Of a stretch of 64,000 nucleotides of DNA, positions 1-8,786 are shown in pieces; positions within the stretch are counted from its first letter, which is position 1, and each line of letters opens with the position of its first letter. Made by a program: the position numbers and the translations under genes. The stretch comes from Deltaproteobacteria bacterium. Its GTDB lineage: Bacteria; Myxococcota_A; Polyangia; DRWM01; JAAZOP01. The stretch is from positions 1 to 64,000 of the forward strand of contig JACRCX010000076.1 in NCBI GenBank assembly GCA_016218815.1, read 5' to 3'. The notes under the pieces were generated by a model. The model worked only from the letters and a program-made list of their open reading frames with translations, had not been told where the DNA came from and did no database searches.

Positions 1-486
1 CTGATCGCCCCCGCCCAGTCCTTCGCGTGATCGACCAGACCCGCCGAGACCGGATTGGCCAACACGTAGATCAACTTGCCCAACACGTCGTCCGGCGTCT
101 CGAGCTCCACCGCGCTGTAGCTGCCCGGCGAGAAGAAGCACGCGATACGCGTTGAGCGCACGGGCGAGCAGGCCGTCGAACCGCTCCATGAACACGGGCA
201 AAACGCCCGCCGGGTCGGTGAGGACCAAGTGCAGGTGGTTCGAGAGGCAGACGAATCCGTGGACCAGGATGTTGCACTGCGTGGCCGTATACGCCAGGCA
301 GTACAGGAAGACCTGGGTGACGAAGGGGTCCGGGCGCAGGAGGAACATGCGGTCGAGCGTCCTGCGGCTGATGAGGTACGTGGAACCCGCGAGGATCTGG
401 CGCGGCGACGACAAGAGCGAAGCCTCCGCCGGGATCCTTTGCACCCCGCGTGCCTGCCGATCTGGGTTCCGCCGTCTCGAAATCAC
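1..486 (-). pseudogene. IS200/REP-associated tyrosine transposase remnant, frameshifted and cut by window edge
   Basis: Reading leftward from a GTG at 486 gives RRRNPDRQ, then ILAGSTYLISRRTLDRMFLL, then the HUH-type metal-binding region LSNHLHLVLTDP and ERFDGLLARALNAYR. These blocks match the stand-alone Y1 transposase family that is common as single genes in GC-rich Proteobacteria and Myxococcota. Right after NAYR (about 130-152) the family continuation (FFSPGSYSAVELETPDDV, then LGKLIYVLANPVSAGLVDHA) is found in a different frame, so a frameshift with probable loss of a few codons separates the halves. The 3' end lies beyond base 1. The GTG start is a guess; translation could begin further inside. 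The family assignment is from remembered motifs. Confidence 0.7.
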
Positions 487-516
487 TTCGTTCTGCACGC
501 GCTCCGCCGGCGGTCC

Positions 517-578
517 GCCGGACTTCGGCGAGCTCAGTCGAGCCGCGGCCGCCGGACTTCGGCGAGCTCAGTCGAGCC
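517..578. repeat. 28-bp perfect direct repeat, two copies
   Basis: The unit from 517 to 544 is repeated exactly at 551 to 578 with a 6-bp GC spacer. Its core is GACTTCGGCGAGCTCAGTCG. It lies in the non-coding gap between the transposase remnant and the HEPN-MNT genes and resembles short dispersed intergenic elements seen in many environmental genomes. The rest of the 487-752 gap shows no convincing gene. Confidence 0.75.
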
Positions 579-752
579 GGCGGCCGCCAATTCGCTGCCG
601 ATAGTTCCCTGCGGATTCGCGCGCCGACCGTTGGCACGCCACGCGCTCTGCTCGACCGCACGATGCCTTCGCCACTTCATGAGCAACGGATCGACCTCCT
701 CCGAGCCCGACCCGCGGGACGTGCGCGCGGCGCCGGAGCCGGCCTCCTCCTC

Positions 753-1118
753 CTACGACGCCTCCGGCGCCCACACCGCGGTGCGCTCGACCTCCTCGAC
801 CAGACGTGCGCCGCGGGCCCGCATCGCCGCCCATTCCGCCTCCGTGTAGACGAGCAGGTCCGCCGGAACGGGTAGCCCGCGATCGGTGACGTCCAGGAGC
901 CGGCGCGGGAAGGGGTCGGCGGACGAGGCTACCAGGATCACGACGTCGATGTCGCTGCCGACCCCCCATCGCCCCGTGGCGTACGATCCGAAGTAGCCCA
1001 GCCGCGTGATCTCGGGATGACGGGCGCGGACCGCCGCAGCCCATCCCCGAAAGGCGAGGTCAACCTCCGCCGCGTTTGGCCATCGCGGCCCGACACCAAG
1101 CGACGATGCTCTCGGCAT
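753..1118 (-). CDS. MNT-type nucleotidyltransferase antitoxin (HEPN-MNT pair)
   Basis: This 121-residue protein carries the minimal nucleotidyltransferase signature GSYATGRWGVGSDIDVVI (about residues 44-61), the G-S-x10-D-x-D metal-binding pattern of the Pol-beta superfamily. In HEPN-MNT toxin-antitoxin modules the MNT protein neutralises the HEPN RNase, in studied cases by adding AMP to it. It lies directly downstream of the HEPN gene. If the ATG at 1118 is used the two overlap by 59 bp, and an internal GTG at 1094 would shorten the overlap. Co-transcription and translational coupling are expected. Both catalytic Asp residues are visible, so it should be an active transferase. Confidence 0.8.
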   Translation of the reverse strand: MPRASSLGVGPRWPNAAEVDLAFRGWAAAVRARHPEITRLGYFGSYATGRWGVGSDIDVVILVASSADPFPRRLLDVTDRGLPVPADLLVYTEAEWAAMRARGARLVEEVERTAVWAPEAS

Positions 1119-1464
1119 GGCCGATCGCCTCCCGGGCTTGGAGTTCCCCGTAGTGTTCCCGCGGCGCGCCCTCCGGATGTCCGTTGGGGTAGCGCGTCGG
1201 GACGTAGTACGCGTCGAGCACCCGCGCCTGATCCAGCAGCTCGGGCGACACCGCGAGGTCCTCCGGCAGCTGCTCCAGCAGCCGCCGCACGACGTGGCCC
1301 CACACCTCGCGCCCGAGCCGGAAGTGCACGGCCTTCACGGCTTTCTCGGCGGCCTGCTGCGCCGCGAAGCACGCCCAATCGAACAGCCGGCCCGTGCGGC
1401 TGAGCCTCGCCTGTTCCAGGTCGTGCTCGGCCTGCGCCAACCATTCGCCCGATCGATCGCTCAT
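1060..1464 (-). CDS. HEPN domain protein, toxin partner of the MNT protein
   Basis: The 134-residue helical protein has HEPN-family landmarks: an early W-L-x-Q-A-E-H-D helix, CFAAQQAAEKAVKAVHFRLG, then a W-G-H segment, and YYVPTRYPNG near residue 95. These occur in HEPN proteins paired with nucleotidyltransferases. The classical R-x4-6-H RNase motif is not clearly present, so it may belong to the substrate-binding class of HEPN or be a weak RNase. An in-frame ATG lies upstream at 1500, but the ATG at 1464 begins the conserved helix and is preferred. Its stop lies inside the MNT gene, so the two form one operon. Confidence 0.75.
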   Translation of the reverse strand: MSDRSGEWLAQAEHDLEQARLSRTGRLFDWACFAAQQAAEKAVKAVHFRLGREVWGHVVRRLLEQLPEDLAVSPELLDQARVLDAYYVPTRYPNGHPEGAPREHYGELQAREAIGHAESIVAWCRAAMAKRGGG

Positions 1465-1566
1465 CCACCACCCTCCCCACCGCCTCGCAGTATACAGCAC
1501 CGGGGACGCGACGCACGACGCGGCTCCCCCCCAACCGGGCGGGGAGGTGTGTTACGATCCCCGCCG

Positions 1567-3213
1567 ATGACCACGCCCGATCCCGCTGACGAGCTGCCCG
1601 CCGGCGACGGAGCGGCTCCCGCGGCCCCGTCCGAGCCCGAGACCGAGCAGGGACCGTCGAGCGACGACCCGGCCGATGGCCTTCTCCAGGACGACGAGCT
1701 GTCCGTGGCCGACCGGGATCTCATCGAGCCGGGTCTCGACGAGGCGGATCTCGCGCGGCTCGAGCTGGGCGAGGGCTCGGAGGACCGGCCGTTCCCGGCC
1801 GACGACGTGGGGACGCCCGGGGGGGACGAGGCGAGCGCGGCGGCCGAGGAGTTCGACGAGGGCGCCGGGCTCGTCGAAGGGTCCGAGCCGGCCGACGTCC
1901 CGGGCGCGACCGACGACCTCTTCCCGGCGGACTCCGGCGGCGAGGCGGTGCGCGACGCCGGCGAGGAAGGGATCGTCGACGACTTCGCCGAGTCGCTGGA
2001 CGACTCCGTCCACGCCGGAGACGTTGCCTGGCGGCAGTCCGGCCCGCCGGACGAGGACGACGATCTGGGCGGCCAGCTCTCGGCGCGTTCCGCGGCGACC
2101 GGGCCGCAGGTTTCGGCCGCGGTGCGCGTGACGGCGATCGAGCGGCCCGGCCCCGTCCATCTGCTGGCCGACCTTCGCGGTCACCGGGTCGTGGGCGACC
2201 GGCCGGGAGTCGACGCCCCCGGCGTCCAGCTCGCCCTCGCCGCCCCAGCGGCGCTCGCCGGACCGCTCGGCCCCCCGCTCCGTTTTTCCGACGAGGAGCA
2301 GCGCGTGGTCGCCATCGGCGCGGCACGCGACCCGCGGTCTTCGGCGATCCTCGCCCTGCACGCGGCCACGGACCGGGCGATGATCTTCCGCTGGAGTCCC
2401 GGCGCGGCCGACTGGGTGGTCGCGGACGCGTTTCTGGCTCGCGACGGCGCGCCGGCGTCGTGGTTGCGCCTGGGCGTCTCCCGCGTGCCGTTCCGGCTGC
2501 TCTCGCCCGCCGGTGCGCCCTCGCGCGTCCTGGCCTGGCGTCCCGGCGGCCCGCTGCTCGTCGCGGACGGCGCCGGGCCCTGGACGATCCGGGAGGAGGG
2601 CAAGGCGTTGCAGGCCCTGGTCGAGGACGAGGAGCGCGGGACCATCCTGGCGTTCGACGCCGCGGAGGAGTCGGGGCTGCTGCGCGCGTGGGGACCCGGC
2701 GACCGGGAGACGCACGTCGAGCTGCCGGCTGCCGTCGCCGACGTGCTCTTGGCCCCGGGCGCCGTCGTAGCGGTGAGCGCCGGCACGCTCTGGGCGGCGT
2801 GCCTCGATCCCGAGCTGGCCGCGATGCGCAGCGAGGACGGGGGCCGGAGCTGGACGGCCGTGCCGTCGCTGCGGGCCGTGCGCGCCCTCGCGCTCCCGCC
2901 GGGGTCCTCGCGCCTCTTCGCCGTGCGTCGATCGTCCGAGGACGAGTCGGACGAGCTGTGGGTCGTGGAGCCGGGCGGCCCCGCCCGCCGCGCGGTCCGC
3001 GCCGCCGACCTCGTCCCCGGCGCGGGTCCCCCGTCGCCCATTGCCGGTCTGGCCGCGGCCGATTCCGGCGCCGCCTGGGTGCTGTGCGGCGGTCGCCTGT
3101 TCGAGATCCAGCCGGCGCGGTCCGGGGTCGGGAGCGGGGCATGCGCGACCGGGGGGAGCGCGAGGTCCGCGAGGCGGCCGAGCGGGCGACGCTGGCGGGA
3201 CTGGTATCGCTGA
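1567..3213 (+). CDS. Acidic-N-terminus protein with Asp-box, probable beta-propeller, unknown function
   Basis: The 548-residue protein has two parts. Residues 1-180 are very rich in Asp, Glu, Ala and Pro and probably disordered. The rest consists of repeated short beta-like segments with one clear Asp-box, SEDGGRSW (near residue 422), as found in sialidase-type and related propellers. No signal peptide is visible, so a cytoplasmic location is likely. A TACGAT hexamer at 1553-1558 sits just before the ATG but lacks a good -35. The gene overlaps the next one by 73 bp, and a third gene follows, so the three are likely one operon. I do not recognise a specific family. Confidence 0.75.
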   Translation: MTTPDPADELPAGDGAAPAAPSEPETEQGPSSDDPADGLLQDDELSVADRDLIEPGLDEADLARLELGEGSEDRPFPADDVGTPGGDEASAAAEEFDEGAGLVEGSEPADVPGATDDLFPADSGGEAVRDAGEEGIVDDFAESLDDSVHAGDVAWRQSGPPDEDDDLGGQLSARSAATGPQVSAAVRVTAIERPGPVHLLADLRGHRVVGDRPGVDAPGVQLALAAPAALAGPLGPPLRFSDEEQRVVAIGAARDPRSSAILALHAATDRAMIFRWSPGAADWVVADAFLARDGAPASWLRLGVSRVPFRLLSPAGAPSRVLAWRPGGPLLVADGAGPWTIREEGKALQALVEDEERGTILAFDAAEESGLLRAWGPGDRETHVELPAAVADVLLAPGAVVAVSAGTLWAACLDPELAAMRSEDGGRSWTAVPSLRAVRALALPPGSSRLFAVRRSSEDESDELWVVEPGGPARRAVRAADLVPGAGPPSPIAGLAAADSGAAWVLCGGRLFEIQPARSGVGSGACATGGSARSARRPSGRRWRDWYR

Positions 3214-4991
3214 CCGCCGACGACGCGACCCTCGCGCGCCTCGCCGCGGCGGCTCGCGCGGGCGGCGCGGCCGACGACGGCCCGCCGGCGGGTGCGCGTC
3301 CCTCGCCCCGGGACGTCACACGCCTCCTCCTTTCGCGCGGGCTCCCGTCGCCCGAGCGGTTCGTGCCGCCGCACCTGCCTTCGCAGGACGCGGCGGCGAC
3401 GACCACCCTCGAGCGGCTCGACGCGGCGCTCGTCGGTACGACCGACGACGAACGTCTCGCGGCGGCGGACCGCGAGTCGCTGCGCTCGCATCCCGCCCCC
3501 GCCGCGGAGAAGCGGGTCGCGGCGATGAACGACCCGCAGGCCCTGTTGCGGCTGGCGACCGGCGGGACGTCCTGGGAGCGGCGTGCCGCCGTCCGACGGC
3601 TCGAGGACTTCCTGCGGGGCGATGGGCGGGGCTTCCTGGAGGTGGACCGCAAGGCCCTGGCCGAGGCGCTCGAGCTGCAGCGCTGGGGCGCGCTGGGACG
3701 CGAGGTGGACCAGGTGCTCTCCGCCGTCTCCGGCGCCGCCGGCGGGCGCGCCCGCGCGCGCATCGCCCGCGGCCACAAGCTGCTCGAACGCCTCGAGAAG
3801 GACGTGCGGCGGTTCTGGGACGGCGAGTTGGCCGAGGATCCCGTCGTCGGCCTCGACGACGAAAGCCTGGCGACGCTCGGGACTTTCATCGCCGACGCAC
3901 CCGACATCGTGGTCGGCCACCTGGACGAGACGCTGCGCCGGCTGGCGACGGAGCGGCAGGACGCGATGCTGGAGCGCGTGGTCTCGGCGTTGGCGCTGGG
4001 GGCCGACGAGCGGCTCGTGCCGTCGCTGGTGCGCGTGCTCCAGGACGCCTCGGTGGCCGCCCGCGTGCACGCCGCGCGCCCGCTGGCGGCGATCGACGAC
4101 CCGCGGGTCGTCACCGCGCTGCGCAAGGCGTTCCGGCACGCGACGCTCGTCGAGGAGAAGCTGGCCATCGCCGGCGCGCTCGCCGCGCACGGCGACCGGC
4201 GCGGCGCGGGCACCGTCCTGGACCACCTCACGTCCGAGCAGCCGCCGTACGTCGTCGAGCTGGCCCTGGAAGCGATGCGCCACGCAGGGGAGCCCGCGCA
4301 CGTCGGCCGGGTCGCCCCGTTCCTCGACCACGCTCGCGTGAGCGTCGCGCGGGCCGCCGCCGCCGCCCTCGGGGCGCACGGCGATGCCGCGGCGCTCGAG
4401 GTGCTGGCGCCGGCCGCGGCACGGATGGAGCTGCGCTCGCAGGTCGAGCGTGCGGTGGGGGAGATCCGGGCCAGGCTCGATCTGGCCGGCACGCCGGACC
4501 CCACGGCGGCCCCGCTGGCGCCGCCGGCGGCGGACGAGCGGCGGCCGCAGCGCACGCGGCTCGGCGCCCGCATCGTCGGCCGCCTGTACTTCGCTCTGGG
4601 CCTGTTCTGGCTCGCCTTCCGCCGCCGCACCGCCGCCCTCGGCGCCTTCGACCTGGCGCACTCGCACCACCCCTATCTCGTCGGCCCGCTGCTGGCCCGC
4701 GCGCGGATCATGTTGCGGCGCAGGGAGCTGGGCGCCGCGGTCGAGGCCTTGCGCGCGGCGATCCGGGTGCGTGCGGCGACGGTGCTGCAGCTCCCGGACC
4801 GGGCCAATTTCGTCATCCGCGTGTACCTGCGGCACGCCGACCTGTGCTCCGCGGCCGGCCGCCACGTCCCGGCGCTGGAGGCGCTGGACGAGCTCTTGGG
4901 CTACGACCTGCGGTTCGCCGACGTGGACCTGCGGCTCGAGGCGCAACGGCGGCGCGAGACGGTTTCGCGCGCGCAGCGGCGCGAGGAGTAG
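3141..4991 (+). CDS. HEAT-repeat protein with C-terminal TPR-like segment
   Basis: The 616-residue protein begins at an ATG within the previous gene. Residues about 250-450 contain HEAT/PBS-lyase-like repeats of the form LVPSLVRVLQD-x-VAARVHAARPLAAIDD, VVTALRKAFRH and VGRVAPFLDHA-x-VSVARAAAAALG. The last 150 residues (LYFALGLFWLAFRRRTAALG, then ARARIMLRRRELGAAVEALRAAI) look like TPR helices. HEAT and TPR units are protein-binding scaffolds, so this is probably the adaptor of the three-gene cluster. No catalytic motif was seen. The start is supported by continuous helical coding sequence after it and by the overlap typical of coupled genes. Confidence 0.8.
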   Translation: MRDRGEREVREAAERATLAGLVSLTADDATLARLAAAARAGGAADDGPPAGARPSPRDVTRLLLSRGLPSPERFVPPHLPSQDAAATTTLERLDAALVGTTDDERLAAADRESLRSHPAPAAEKRVAAMNDPQALLRLATGGTSWERRAAVRRLEDFLRGDGRGFLEVDRKALAEALELQRWGALGREVDQVLSAVSGAAGGRARARIARGHKLLERLEKDVRRFWDGELAEDPVVGLDDESLATLGTFIADAPDIVVGHLDETLRRLATERQDAMLERVVSALALGADERLVPSLVRVLQDASVAARVHAARPLAAIDDPRVVTALRKAFRHATLVEEKLAIAGALAAHGDRRGAGTVLDHLTSEQPPYVVELALEAMRHAGEPAHVGRVAPFLDHARVSVARAAAAALGAHGDAAALEVLAPAAARMELRSQVERAVGEIRARLDLAGTPDPTAAPLAPPAADERRPQRTRLGARIVGRLYFALGLFWLAFRRRTAALGAFDLAHSHHPYLVGPLLARARIMLRRRELGAAVEALRAAIRVRAATVLQLPDRANFVIRVYLRHADLCSAAGRHVPALEALDELLGYDLRFADVDLRLEAQRRRETVSRAQRREE

Positions 4992-5001
4992 GGGAGCGAC
5001 G

Positions 5002-6291
5002 ATGGCGGACCGGTTTGCCGACGGAGCCGCGGGCGCGTTGCGTGCCGCGGGCGCGACCGTCGCCGCCGGGGACGACGCGGCCGTCGGCTCGATCGTCGTC
5101 CGCGTCGGCGAAGGCGCCGACGGCGCGCTCGTCGCGATCGAGCGGACCAACGACGGCATGCGTGTGAGCTGCTCGTGCGGCCGCCGCCCCTGCGCCCACC
5201 TCGGTCCCGCCCTGGACGTCTTCGCCGCGACGGCGCCCGCCCGGCCGCTGGGTGGAGCCTCCCTGCCGCCCGCGCCCCCGGCGCCCTCGTCCGCGAGCGG
5301 TCCGCGCTCGCGTCCCGCCGACGCCGCGATCGCCCCGCGCCTGCGCGCGCTGCTGGACGTCCTCATCGAGGACGGCGTGGCCGTGGGCTCGGAGCGCACC
5401 GACGCCGCGCTGGAGGACCTCGTGCGCTTCCTCCACGGGGTCGACGCCTACGGCCTGCACCGCAGCCTGGCCGACCTGCGCCGCGAGATGGCGACGGCTC
5501 GCCCGTCGCCGGATCGGCTGCTGCGGGCGGTGGAGACGCTCGAGGCGGCGTACCGCGTGCTCGACCGCCGCATCGCCGGCGGAAGCGTGGAGCCCGGCGC
5601 CTACGAGCTGCTGATCGGGCGCGACGTCCCCCTGGACGAGCTGGACGTGCGCGAGGATCTGACGCTGTTGGAGGTTGCCCGCAACAGCGCGCGCACGCCG
5701 TTCGGGTACCGGCGGGACGAGCGCTTCCTGGTCGATCTGGCGGGCGGCGCGCGGTTCGTGGAGATGGTCCCGGTCCCGATCGACGCCGACTACCCGCTCC
5801 TGCCCAATCGCTACGGCGGGTCGGTGGGTCCGTTCCCGCGCCTCATCCGGACCGATCTGGCGGCCCTCGAGCGCGGGCCGTCGCCGCAGCGCATCCGGCT
5901 GATGCAGTACCGGGTGGACCTGGGCCCGCAGGACGAGGATCTGCGGCGGCTGTCGGTCGCGGCGACGCGCGAGGTCGGGGCGCTGTATGCCGAGTTCGCC
6001 GCGCTTGCCGGAACGCTCGGCGTCGCCTGGCCCTGCCTGGCCATCTTCGCCCCCGCGCGCGTCGTCTTCCGCGACGGCGAGGCCTCGCTGGTCGACGCCG
6101 CCGACGCCGTGCTGCCCTTCGCCCGGGCCGTGGCGCCCGAGACCTGCGCCGCGGCCGACCGCTTCCTCGGCCGCGGCAAGGTCGAGCTGGTCGTCGGCCA
6201 CCTGCTGCTGCTGCGCCGCACCCTCGCGCTCTCCCCCCTCGCTCTCCTGTGCGACTCGCCGCGCGGCGAGCGCATCTTCCGGTTGCGCTGA
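5002..6291 (+). CDS. SWIM-type zinc-finger protein, unknown function
   Basis: The 429-residue protein has a short SWIM-like zinc finger, VSCSCGRRPCAHLGPAL (about residues 55-71; C-x-C-x4-C-x-H), followed by a Pro/Ala-rich linker and a large alpha/beta region with no recognised motif. SWIM fingers bind nucleic acid or protein and occur in MoxR-vWA associated systems and some helicases. It starts 10 bp after the HEAT-repeat gene with GGGGAG in front of the ATG, so it is the last gene of the cluster. The C-terminal region (for example LPNRYGGSVGPFPRLIR) is well formed but unfamiliar. Confidence 0.75.
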   Translation: MADRFADGAAGALRAAGATVAAGDDAAVGSIVVRVGEGADGALVAIERTNDGMRVSCSCGRRPCAHLGPALDVFAATAPARPLGGASLPPAPPAPSSASGPRSRPADAAIAPRLRALLDVLIEDGVAVGSERTDAALEDLVRFLHGVDAYGLHRSLADLRREMATARPSPDRLLRAVETLEAAYRVLDRRIAGGSVEPGAYELLIGRDVPLDELDVREDLTLLEVARNSARTPFGYRRDERFLVDLAGGARFVEMVPVPIDADYPLLPNRYGGSVGPFPRLIRTDLAALERGPSPQRIRLMQYRVDLGPQDEDLRRLSVAATREVGALYAEFAALAGTLGVAWPCLAIFAPARVVFRDGEASLVDAADAVLPFARAVAPETCAAADRFLGRGKVELVVGHLLLLRRTLALSPLALLCDSPRGERIFRLR

Positions 6292-6298
6292 GTCTGCC

Positions 6299-6344
6299 CG
6301 CCTCCCCACCTCCCCAGCCGGCCTCTCCATCTCCCCTTTGCCGG
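6299..6344. repeat. Dispersed CCTCCCCAGCCGGCCTC repeat, copy a
   Basis: A pyrimidine-rich element (CCTCCCCACCTCCCCAGCCG and onward to GCCGG) follows the SWIM gene and precedes the converging dGTPase gene. Related copies lie at 30331-30379, and in inverse orientation at 38702-38744 and 50561-50610. Confidence 0.6.
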
Positions 6345-6396
6345 ACCCGGCTGCGGGACGGAGCCACGGCGCGTCGCGGGCGTCACCCGCGCCGAG

Positions 6397-7452
6397 CTAC
6401 TCCCCCGCGTACCAGCGTCTGGGCACGACGAGGCGGTCGAAGAGGGTCAGGGCGTAGGCGTCGGTCATGCCGGCCAGGAAGTCCGTGATGGCGGTGCGCA
6501 GCGGCACGCCGCGCTCGAGCGGCCCGCCCGGCTCCCCGAGGAACGGCGCCGGGTCCTTCTCGAGGTGCTCCCACAGCCGGCACAGGACGCCCTTCGCCTT
6601 CGACAGCTCGGAGGCGACCAGCGGATGGCGGTAGATGTTCTGGAAGAGGAAGGTGCGCGCCTGCTCCAGCAGGCGTTGCAGGTCGGGCGTGAGGCCGAGG
6701 TGTGACACGGCGTCGAGGTCGGTGCCGCGGAGCGTCTCGCGGACGGCGAACCCGATGCGGTCGCCGTAGGCGCGCCCGACGTGCGCCGCGACGGCGGGCG
6801 GCGGCACGAGGCCCTCCAGCAGGCCGGCGCGGGAGGCGTCGTCCAGGTCGTGGTTGACGTACGCGATCAGGTCCGAGACCCGCACGACCTCGGCCTCGAC
6901 CGAGCCGTGCTCGGCCGGCGCATCCGCGGGCAGGATCGGGCCCAGGCCCTTGGTGTGGCGCAGGATGCCCTGCCGCGTCTCGTGCGTCAGGTTGAGGCCG
7001 CGTCCGCCGAGCGCCAGGTCGTCCACGACCCGCAAGGACTGGCGGGCGTGGTGGAAGTCCGGGACGAACGTCCGCAGCGCATCCTCGCCCGCGTGCCCGA
7101 ACGGCGTGTGCCCCAGGTCGTGCGCCAGCGCGATCGCCTCGACCAGGTCCTCGTTCAGCCGCAGCGCCCGTGCGATCGTCCGGCCGATCTGGGAGACCTC
7201 GAGCGTGTGCGTCATCCGCGTGCGGTAGTGGTCGCCCTCGGGCGCGAGGAACACCTGCGTCTTGCCCTTGAGGCGCCGGAACGACTTGGAGTGCAACACG
7301 CGGTCGCGGTCGCGCTGGAAGGCCGTCCGGATGTCGTCGGATGTCTCGGGTCGCACCCGGCCCGCGCTCCGCGCCGCCCGTGCGGCGCACGGGTGCAGGA
7401 TCCGCTCCTCCAGCGCCTCCTGCCGTTCCCGCGGTGTCTCTCCGTCGCCCAT
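6397..7452 (-). CDS. dgt: Deoxyguanosinetriphosphate triphosphohydrolase-like protein
   Basis: The 351-residue HD-domain protein shows the dGTPase signature in order: FRRLKGKTQVFLAPEGDHYR, RTRMTHTLEVSQIGRTIARA (metal His 82), AIALAHDLGHTPFGHAGED (HD 111-112 and H115), and VSDLIAYVNHDLDDA. It hydrolyses dNTPs, typically dGTP, to deoxynucleoside and triphosphate and so helps control nucleotide pools. The length fits the shorter bacterial class (family 2). It is transcribed divergently from the acyl-CoA dehydrogenase, 62 bp away. All metal ligands seem intact. Confidence 0.93.
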   Translation of the reverse strand: MGDGETPRERQEALEERILHPCAARAARSAGRVRPETSDDIRTAFQRDRDRVLHSKSFRRLKGKTQVFLAPEGDHYRTRMTHTLEVSQIGRTIARALRLNEDLVEAIALAHDLGHTPFGHAGEDALRTFVPDFHHARQSLRVVDDLALGGRGLNLTHETRQGILRHTKGLGPILPADAPAEHGSVEAEVVRVSDLIAYVNHDLDDASRAGLLEGLVPPPAVAAHVGRAYGDRIGFAVRETLRGTDLDAVSHLGLTPDLQRLLEQARTFLFQNIYRHPLVASELSKAKGVLCRLWEHLEKDPAPFLGEPGGPLERGVPLRTAITDFLAGMTDAYALTLFDRLVVPRRWYAGE

Positions 7453-7481
7453 CCCAGCCTCTAGCCCCCGCCCGTCTCCCT

Positions 7482-7490
7482 TGGTAGCAT
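7482..7490 (+). promoter_or_regulatory. Extended -10 promoter for acyl-CoA dehydrogenase gene
   Basis: TGGTAGCAT (TGn-TANNNT) lies 25 bp before the GTG start. No good -35 is visible, as expected for an extended -10. An AAGGAGG ribosome site follows at 7501-7507 and decides the GTG start at 7515, since the ATG at 7510 is out of frame. Confidence 0.45.
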
Positions 7491-7514
7491 CACGCTCCGC
7501 AAGGAGGCAATGCC

Positions 7515-8666
7515 GTGCTGAACTACGACCTGACGGACGAGCAGAACATCCTGCGCCAGACCATCCGGGAGTTTGCCGAGAAGGAGGTCAAGCCCGTGGC
7601 GCGCGAGCTGGACGAGAAGGAGGAGTTCTCCGTCGCGCTGACGCGGAAGATGGCCGAAATGGGTCTGTTCGGCTGCTTCGTCTCCGACGAATGGGGCGGC
7701 TCGGCGATGGGCTACGTGGGCTACATCATCGCCGTCGAGGAGCTGGCCCGGGTGGACGGCTCGACGGCGGCGACGGTGGCGGCGGGCAACTCGCTGGGCA
7801 TCGGGCCGATCTACTACTTCGGCAACGAGGAGCAGAAGAAGCGCTGGCTGCCGCGGCTGTGCCGCGGGGAGATCCTGGCGGCCTTCGGCCTGACCGAGCC
7901 CGACGCGGGGAGCGACGCGCAGGCCAGCCGGACGGCGGCGGTGCTTTCCGGCGGAGCGTGGGTGCTCAACGGTTCGAAGATCTTCATCACCAACGCCACG
8001 AGCGCCATGGCCGGCGTGGTCACCGTGCAGGCGGTGACCGCGACGCGGCCCGACGGCCGCAAGGAGCTGTCGTGCTTCCTCGTCCCCGCCGGCACGCCCG
8101 GCTACACCGCCAAGCCGATGCACGGCAAGCTGATGTGGCGTTCGTCGGACACGGGCGAGCTGTTCTTCGAGGACTGCAAGGTGCCGCAGTCGAGCCTGCT
8201 GGGCCAGCGGGGGGACGGCTTCAAGCAGATGATGCAGACGCTGGACGGGGGCCGGCTGTCGATCGCGGCGATGGGCCTGGGCGGGGCGCAGGGGGCGTAC
8301 GAGCTGGCGCTCAACTACGCGCAGCAGCGCAAGCAGTTCGGGATGTTGATCGGGAAGTTCCAGGCGAACGCCTTCAAGCTGGCGACGATGGCGATGGAGC
8401 TCGAGGCCGCGCGGAACATGCTGTACAAGGCCTGCTGGCTGCGCGAGCAGCACCGGCCGTTCGGCATGGTCGCGGCGATGAGCAAGCTGTACTGTTCGGA
8501 GGTGTTCAAGCGCGTCGCGACCGAGGCCGTGCAGATCCACGGTGGCTACGGGCTGATGAAGGAGTACCACGTCGAGCGGTTCTTCCGCGACCAGAAGCTG
8601 CTGGAGATCGGCGAGGGGACGAGCGAGATCCAGCGGATCGTCATCTCGCGGCAGCTCGGGCTGTGA
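7515..8666 (+). CDS. Acyl-CoA dehydrogenase (short-chain/butyryl-CoA type)
   Basis: The 383-residue flavoprotein has the full acyl-CoA dehydrogenase pattern: FGLTEPDAGSDA (FAD/substrate loop), WVLNGSKIFITNA, LDGGRLSIAAMGLGGAQ, YAQQRKQFG, QIHGGYGLMKEYHVERFFRD and IGEGTSEIQRIVI, where the Glu of GEGT matches the catalytic base of short-chain enzymes. It removes two hydrogens from acyl-CoA to give the 2-enoyl-CoA, passing electrons to ETF. No ETF or enoyl-CoA hydratase is adjacent; a thiolase and a ketoreductase lie 53 kb away in this window. A strong AAGGAGG site supports the GTG start. Confidence 0.93.
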   Translation: MLNYDLTDEQNILRQTIREFAEKEVKPVARELDEKEEFSVALTRKMAEMGLFGCFVSDEWGGSAMGYVGYIIAVEELARVDGSTAATVAAGNSLGIGPIYYFGNEEQKKRWLPRLCRGEILAAFGLTEPDAGSDAQASRTAAVLSGGAWVLNGSKIFITNATSAMAGVVTVQAVTATRPDGRKELSCFLVPAGTPGYTAKPMHGKLMWRSSDTGELFFEDCKVPQSSLLGQRGDGFKQMMQTLDGGRLSIAAMGLGGAQGAYELALNYAQQRKQFGMLIGKFQANAFKLATMAMELEAARNMLYKACWLREQHRPFGMVAAMSKLYCSEVFKRVATEAVQIHGGYGLMKEYHVERFFRDQKLLEIGEGTSEIQRIVISRQLGL

Positions 8667-8704
8667 GGGAGAGCGGGGGGAGAGCGGGAAGAGCGGGGAC
8701 GAGC

Positions 8705-8734
8705 TTGACAGGGGTGCGCGCGTGCCGCTAGATT
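8705..8734 (+). promoter_or_regulatory. Sigma70-like promoter upstream of the small membrane protein gene
   Basis: TTGACA at 8705-8710, an 18-bp spacer and TAGATT at 8729-8734 form one of the best promoter matches in the window. The start codon is 53 bp downstream of the -10. Confidence 0.6.
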
Positions 8735-8786
8735 GAGCCGCTCGCGGAGGGTGCCAGGCGGTCCGCAGCCGCGCACGAGGTGGACG

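Noticed and set aside
1721..5399. Long minus-strand open frames opposite the propeller/HEAT/SWIM cluster
   Set aside because: Arg/Ala/Pro/Ser-rich translations with no motifs, typical of antisense frames in very GC-rich DNA.
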